From assembly GCA_017383665.1 (NCBI GenBank), contig JAFNWA010000088.1:1-10851 (forward strand): 10,851 bases of DNA. The letters are read 5' to 3'. The stretch is from Bacteroidaceae bacterium (GTDB lineage Bacteria > Bacteroidota > Bacteroidia > Bacteroidales > Bacteroidaceae). The notes under the pieces were generated by a model. It was not told where the DNA came from and did not search any database. It saw only the letters and a list, made by a program, of their open reading frames with translations. This document shows, in pieces, positions 6,845 through 10,851 of the stretch. Positions within the stretch are counted from its first letter, which is position 1. Every line of letters starts with the position of its first letter. Position numbers and translations under genes: made by a program.

Positions 6845-7378
6845 ATGAAAAAGATTTTATTTCTTATTATCGCACTGTCCGCTCTGGGCATCACAACATC
6901 AAACGCACAGGAAAAAGCAGACACATATACCATCGGTGGAAGCTTTAACTTTGCAGTTTCAGCGATGGATTCAAACGAAAACATGATCACCAGTACAAAT
7001 TTCAGAATTGCTCCGGAGTTCGGATATTTCATTACCGACAAGATAAAAGTTGGTGGAGAAATTGGTTACGGGTACTCATCTGATCTCCATACCATTGCTA
7101 TAACACCAAATATCGCTTACTATCAGCCCATAATCGACAAGTTGTACTACACTCCGCAACTAAACATAAGCGGTGGCGTGGAGATCAATCCGGTAAACGA
7201 GATTGGAATGTTCTCCATCTCTCTGAACCTTGCCCAGTTTGAATACATGCCAACATCAAATTTCGGTATATCAACCAGTTTAATCAACTTGAGTTACTCT
7301 CTCGTTGACTGGACATACAATCGTTTCGACCTAGGTCTCCTGAATTCGCTGTCAATCGGTTTCCACTACTACTTCTGA
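6845..7378 (+). CDS. Small predicted outer-membrane beta-barrel protein, function unknown
   Basis: A 177-residue exported protein. The signal peptide is clear (MKK, a hydrophobic core, then SNAQ with predicted cleavage after A21). The mature part is built of alternating polar and hydrophobic strands rich in Gly, Tyr, Phe and Ser (for example YTIGGSFNFAVSA, IKVGGEIGYGY, PQLNISGGVEI, LSIGFHYYF) and ends in aromatic F177, the typical C-terminal signature for outer-membrane barrel insertion. The length allows about eight strands, like OmpX/OmpW-class barrels. I cannot name a family or ligand. It sits alone: 109 nt separate it from the thioesterase and a strong terminator follows it. A weak TATTTTTA at about 6809-6816 is the only promoter-like match upstream, and I do not rely on it. 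Confidence 0.75.
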   Translation: MKKILFLIIALSALGITTSNAQEKADTYTIGGSFNFAVSAMDSNENMITSTNFRIAPEFGYFITDKIKVGGEIGYGYSSDLHTIAITPNIAYYQPIIDKLYYTPQLNISGGVEINPVNEIGMFSISLNLAQFEYMPTSNFGISTSLINLSYSLVDWTYNRFDLGLLNSLSIGFHYYF

Positions 7379-7413
7379 CAGTATCCAAAAAGAGGCGGAG
7401 TCCTGCATACATT

Positions 7414-7449
7414 AACAAAAGTGAAAAACGGCTGTTTTTCACTTTTGTT
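7414..7449 (+). terminator. Strong hairpin terminator after the beta-barrel gene
   Basis: A perfect 16-bp inverted repeat: AACAAAAGTGAAAAAC, loop GGCT, then its exact complement ending TTTTGTT. Two G-T wobble pairs and one A-T pair can extend the stem outward. The A/T-rich arms place a T-rich stretch at the 3' side (7435-7449), so it could act in either direction, though all genes around it are on the plus strand. It isolates the hexosaminidase from the upstream genes. Confidence 0.8.
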
Positions 7450-7464
7450 GGTTAAAATACGATA

Positions 7465-7492
7465 TGATTATTAAAAATAATCACTATCTTCG
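7465..7492 (+). promoter_or_regulatory. Candidate hexosaminidase promoter with abutting 19-bp palindrome
   Basis: TATCTTCG at 7485-7492 is one base off the Bacteroidetes -7 consensus TAnnTTTG, 20 nt before the ATG; no good -33 box is visible. Immediately upstream, 7465-7483 is a perfect palindrome, TGATTATT-AAA-AATAATCA (8-bp arms). It fills the -33 to -7 spacer, so a protein bound there would either replace the missing -33 contact as an activator or block polymerase. Its AT-rich dyad resembles Fur-family boxes only loosely. Confidence 0.5.
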
Positions 7493-7512
7493 CCCTATAC
7501 TATGACCATATT

Positions 7513-9558
7513 ATGAGAAACTTTATTTTATACCTGTTTGCAGCACTGCTATTTATCGGCTGCAAGAATGAAAAGAAAGCTGCAACAGTAACTCCGGACT
7601 TATTGCCACTGGCGCGCACTGTAGCACTAACAGACGAGACCTTTGCAATAGGCGACAAGGTTAAAATAGACATAGACGCCCCCGAGCAGGACAAACAGAA
7701 CTTGATAAACCTGTTCAAAGGAACCCTACCTGCCAATAGCGCATCAGAAGGCAACACCATGAGCCTCATCGTAAAAGAAGATGTAAACGGAATCGCTTCA
7801 CCCGAAGGTTATGTCATCAACATAAGCAAAAACAATATTACAATAATATCCAAGAGCGGTGCAGGTCTATTCTATGGTGTACAGACCATGCTACAACTTA
7901 TCGATGAGGAGAACAACATTCCAACAGGAACTATAAGTGACGAGCCACAGTTTGCCTATCGTGGAATGATGCTCGATGTTAGCCGCCACTTCTTTGGCAA
8001 GGAGTTTGTAAAGAAGCAGATTGATGCGATGGCACAATTCAAACTGAACCGTCTGCATCTGCACCTTACTGACGCTGCCGGCTGGCGTATTGAGATAAAA
8101 AAATATCCACGCCTCACCGAGTTTGCCGCATGGCGTTCACCTGCAATATGGAAAGATTGGTGGTTCGGTGACCGCAAATATGTCGAGGAAGGCAGCAAGG
8201 GAGCATATGGCGGCTACTACACACAAGAGGATATCAAGGAACTTGTTGCGTATGCAGCAGAACGATACATAACCATCATACCCGAGATTGAAATGCCGGC
8301 GCACAGCGAAGAGGTTCTCACTGCATATCCGGAACTCTCCTGCACACACGAGCCCTACAAACAGGCCGATTTCTGCATAGGCAATGAAAAGACATACGAG
8401 TTCCTTGAGAATGTACTCAGTGAGGTCATTGAGCTGTTTCCAAGTGAATACATACACATTGGCGGTGACGAGGCCGGCAAGGCATCATGGCCACACTGTC
8501 CATTGTGTCAAAAGCGCATGAAGGAGGAAAACCTGAAAAATGTCAACGAACTGCAGAGCTACCTGATACAGCGCATGGAGAAGTTCGTGAACAGCAAAGG
8601 CCGTCAGATTATCGGCTGGGACGAGATACTCGATGGTGGCCTGGCACCCAATGCTACTGTAATGTCATGGCGCGGAACCGAGGGTGGAATTGCAGCTGTC
8701 AATAGCGGACACAAGGCAATCATGACACCGGGCGGATATTGCTACCTCGATTCATATCAGGATGCTCCTCACACACAGCCAATGGCATTCGGTCCATACA
8801 TGCCACTCGAAAAGGTATATTCATACGACCCACGCGCCGAGATTGACAGTGCAAAGGCTCACTTGATATATGGCATACAAGGCAATCTTTGGGTTGAATA
8901 CATCCCGACAGAAGAACTCGTTGAATACATGATTTACCCTCGCATACTTGCCATTGCCGAGATTGGTTGGAGCAACCCGGCCAACCGCGACTATGCCGCG
9001 TTCAGGGAGCGTGCAATCAAAGCCACAAACGACCTGCGCAGCAAGGGCTATAATGCCTTTGACCTTGCCAATGAGTTCGGCCAGCGCAAGGAGGCACAGG
9101 CACCCGTTGAGCATCTTGCCATCGGCGGCAACATCACATATGCCGAGAGTGCACCATACAGCGACAGCTACAAGGCCGGTGGCGACAATGCACTAATTGA
9201 CGGAGTATGCGGTGGCTGGACATATACCGACAAGAAGTGGCAGGGATTCATCAAAGATGGTGTGGATGTGACCATCGACCTGGGCGAAGAGAAGGATATC
9301 ACCGAGGTAACCGCACAGTTCATGCAGATGTGTATCCCCGATGTGTGGTTCCCTGCCGAAGTCATCATCAGCACATCGTGCGACGGCAGCAAATTCAACG
9401 AACTTGCACGCATAGAGCACACCGTTGTAAGAGACGAAGGGCTCTCTTTCAAGGAGTATGGATGGAAAGGCGAGTCCAAAGCCCGATATATAAACTACCG
9501 TGCAAAGTGCGGGCCACAGCGCGGTTGGCTGTTCACAGACGAAATCGTAGTAAGGTGA
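7513..9558 (+). CDS. GH20 beta-N-acetylhexosaminidase lipoprotein with discoidin-like tail
   Basis: A 681-residue exo-acting glycosidase that removes terminal beta-GlcNAc/GalNAc by substrate-assisted catalysis. It has a lipoprotein signal with lipobox IGC (C17), then a GH20b-type alpha/beta domain (about 28-145) and a GH20 (beta/alpha)8 barrel (about 150-505). The catalytic pair is D319-E320 in HIGGDEAG: Asp orients the substrate's acetamido group and Glu is the acid/base. Substrate-binding residues typical of GH20 are R158 (DVSRHFF), H184 and D187 (HLHLTD), W369-D-E (GWDE), W386 (MSWRG) and W460 with E462 (GNLWVEY). Residues about 540-681 (ALIDG, then VTIDLG and WFPAEVIISTSCDG) look like an F5/8 type C/CBM32-like domain, probably aiding glycan binding. 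Anchored in the outer or periplasmic membrane, it would trim mucin, host N-glycans or chitin-derived sugars. No SusC/SusD partners are in view, so it is not in a visible polysaccharide utilisation locus. Confidence 0.94.
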   Translation: MRNFILYLFAALLFIGCKNEKKAATVTPDLLPLARTVALTDETFAIGDKVKIDIDAPEQDKQNLINLFKGTLPANSASEGNTMSLIVKEDVNGIASPEGYVINISKNNITIISKSGAGLFYGVQTMLQLIDEENNIPTGTISDEPQFAYRGMMLDVSRHFFGKEFVKKQIDAMAQFKLNRLHLHLTDAAGWRIEIKKYPRLTEFAAWRSPAIWKDWWFGDRKYVEEGSKGAYGGYYTQEDIKELVAYAAERYITIIPEIEMPAHSEEVLTAYPELSCTHEPYKQADFCIGNEKTYEFLENVLSEVIELFPSEYIHIGGDEAGKASWPHCPLCQKRMKEENLKNVNELQSYLIQRMEKFVNSKGRQIIGWDEILDGGLAPNATVMSWRGTEGGIAAVNSGHKAIMTPGGYCYLDSYQDAPHTQPMAFGPYMPLEKVYSYDPRAEIDSAKAHLIYGIQGNLWVEYIPTEELVEYMIYPRILAIAEIGWSNPANRDYAAFRERAIKATNDLRSKGYNAFDLANEFGQRKEAQAPVEHLAIGGNITYAESAPYSDSYKAGGDNALIDGVCGGWTYTDKKWQGFIKDGVDVTIDLGEEKDITEVTAQFMQMCIPDVWFPAEVIISTSCDGSKFNELARIEHTVVRDEGLSFKEYGWKGESKARYINYRAKCGPQRGWLFTDEIVVR

Positions 9559-9621
9559 AAGGTGAAAGGTGAAAACTAAGCCTTAACCTTTCAGATTTCA
9601 CATTTCCGCTTTCACCTTAAC
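9551..9621 (+). repeat. GGTGAAA tandem repeat and inverted TTTCACC/TTAACC tract
   Basis: Three exact tandem copies of GGTGAAA lie at 9554-9574; the first contains the TGA stop of the hexosaminidase gene. Downstream is the opposite-orientation sequence (TTAACCTTTCAG at 9583, TTTCACCTTAAC at 9610). TAAGGTGAAAG (9551-9561) pairs perfectly with CTTTCACCTTA (9609-9619), and TGAAAGG (9563-9569) with CCTTTCA (9587-9593), so the transcript can fold into a bulged hairpin in the spacer before the next gene. There is no terminal T-run. It may be an attenuator, an mRNA-stabilising 3' structure, or just a copy of a dispersed repeat. Confidence 0.7.
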
Positions 9622-9661
9622 ATATAGGCAACGAAGAAAAAAATATTAAAAGAAAAGACTT

Positions 9662-10851
9662 ATGACAAAAAAGAACATTCTAAAGAGTATCCTGGCACTG
9701 GCCGTGGCTTTGCCTATGAGCCTGAGTGCACAGGTCAATGTAAACAGGGCCACATACCCGGACTACAGCGACAAGACAAACCCCGACTGGTCATTGATGC
9801 CACAGCAAGGCGCCCAAAAGGCACAGCGTGCCGATGGCACTACAAGAGCACAACGCCCGGCCTATGTAAACAATGCCGAGCAGAAATTCTTTCCACCGGT
9901 ATTCAACCAGGACGGTGGCTCGTGCGGTTCGGCATCGCGTATCTGCTATATGTTCACATATGAGCTTAATGCGTACCGCAATCTTGACGGAAAGAACTCA
10001 AGGAACTACTACCCATCGCACTTCGTTTGGCTGCTCACAAACGGAAATTCGGGCAAGAACGAGTTTGTGACAAGCATTGGAGTGCCTTCGGCTGCCACAT
10101 ACGGCGGACAGACATACTCCGCGCTCTTTGGTAGCCAGGACTGCGCCAACAACGACTTCGGTTGGATGCAGGGATACAACAAATGGTTCGAGGCAATGAA
10201 TAACCGAATGCTTGAGCCGGTAAACTTTCCTGTACATGTTGGCACAGCTGAGGGGCGAGAAGCCGTAAAGAATTGGTTATGGAACCACAATGGAGATAAT
10301 AGTTTCTACGCAGGAGGTATCTGTGGTATTGGTGTAGCCAGTGCTGATGGTAACTACGAAGGCAGAATCCCCAACACCTCAGTAAACAGTTCGGCAGGTG
10401 TCGTAAACAAGAAGTATGTAAAGAAATGGGGACCACAAGTTGACCACGCACTCACCATTGTAGGTTATGACGACCGCATTGAGTTCGACCTTGACGGTAA
10501 CGGTGTAGCCGGCGAAGCAAGCAAGGATGAGATTGGTGCTTGGATTATAGTAAACTCATGGGGCACATGGTGGGGAAACAGCGGTTTCATCTATTGTCCA
10601 TATGCATACGGTGGTGCATCATTCAATACCGACGGAACATTCTCCAAGAATTGGTGGCAACCGGAAATATACAAGGTGAGAAAGGACTACCGTCCATTAC
10701 GCACCATCAAATTGGAGATGGAGTATTCACGCCGAAGCGAGATAAAACTGTCTGCCGGCATATCGGCCGACATCAACGCTACAGCTCCTGAAAAGACCAT
10801 TGAGTTCGAGCACTTCAGATATGCCGGTGACGGTAACTATGGTAACACAAA
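9662..10851 (+). CDS. Secreted papain-like (C1-type) cysteine peptidase homologue, C-terminus beyond window
   Basis: An open frame from ATG 9662 to the window end (396 codons, no stop). A Sec signal peptide ends around A23 (LSAQ). Residues 24-79 are a polar propeptide-like stretch with no recognisable inhibitor motif. The papain-like core spans about 80-320: FNQDGGSCGSASRICYMF (Q83 as oxyanion glutamine, C88 in the nucleophile region), VDHALTIVGYDD (catalytic H262) and IIVNSWGTWWG (catalytic N298). The Cys region is atypical: where papain has CGSCW, this protein has CGSAS, so C88 aligns either with papain Cys22 (nucleophile replaced by A91) or with the nucleophile itself. An Asp-rich loop, DLDGNG (276-281), looks like a calcium-binding turn inserted between the His and Asn motifs. 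Residues from about 345 start a new beta-rich domain that continues beyond the window, suggesting a large multidomain protein. It lies 103 nt after the hexosaminidase and may be co-transcribed with it. Confidence 0.82.
   Translation, partial: MTKKNILKSILALAVALPMSLSAQVNVNRATYPDYSDKTNPDWSLMPQQGAQKAQRADGTTRAQRPAYVNNAEQKFFPPVFNQDGGSCGSASRICYMFTYELNAYRNLDGKNSRNYYPSHFVWLLTNGNSGKNEFVTSIGVPSAATYGGQTYSALFGSQDCANNDFGWMQGYNKWFEAMNNRMLEPVNFPVHVGTAEGREAVKNWLWNHNGDNSFYAGGICGIGVASADGNYEGRIPNTSVNSSAGVVNKKYVKKWGPQVDHALTIVGYDDRIEFDLDGNGVAGEASKDEIGAWIIVNSWGTWWGNSGFIYCPYAYGGASFNTDGTFSKNWWQPEIYKVRKDYRPLRTIKLEMEYSRRSEIKLSAGISADINATAPEKTIEFEHFRYAGDGNYGNT

Overview
The window looks like ordinary chromosomal backbone from a member of the Bacteroidales (Bacteroides/Prevotella-like). 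Four things support this: promoters of the Bacteroidetes type (TAnnTTTG near -7 with TTG-type -33 boxes) instead of sigma70 boxes, the near absence of Shine-Dalgarno sequences, several exported lipoproteins and Sec-signal proteins, and a recognisable gene set (reverse-type rubrerythrin, PerR, YheS-like ABC-F, M13 peptidase, acetyl-type MetA, acyl-ACP thioesterase, GH20 hexosaminidase). I see no phage, transposon, CRISPR, tRNA or rRNA genes. The assignment below family or genus level is not supported.

Layout. Bases 1-676 (minus strand) hold an oxidative-stress pair: a PerR-type repressor followed by the start of a rubrerythrin/NADH peroxidase that runs off the left edge. A 285-bp divergent region (677-961) carries the perR promoter with an overlapping palindrome and, facing the other way, the promoter of an ABC-F protein with a palindrome at its predicted transcription start. 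From 962 everything is on the plus strand: ABC-F ATPase, then 9 nt later an M13 zinc metallopeptidase lipoprotein; a 163-nt gap filled with TTTCACC/TTAACC repeats; metA (methionine entry) and, 13 nt later, an acyl-ACP thioesterase; a small outer-membrane beta-barrel protein of unknown role, closed by a very strong hairpin terminator; a GH20 beta-N-acetylhexosaminidase lipoprotein with its own promoter region and a 19-bp palindrome; another copy of the TTTCACC/TTAACC repeats, here folded as an inverted repeat; and a secreted papain-like peptidase cut by the right edge.

How it fits together. The left pair is a peroxide-sensing and detoxifying module. ABC-F (ribosome-associated) and the M13 peptidase are probably co-transcribed but have no obvious shared job. 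metA and the thioesterase are close enough to be one transcript. The right third is directed outside the cytoplasm: a beta-barrel, an exo-hexosaminidase with a discoidin-like carbohydrate-binding tail, and a secreted cysteine-peptidase-like protein, as expected of a gut or oral glycan and protein forager. I did not find a convincing new multi-gene system. The points most worth a second look are the altered nucleophile region of the papain-like protein, the dispersed intergenic repeat, and the palindromes at the perR, ABC-F and hexosaminidase promoters.
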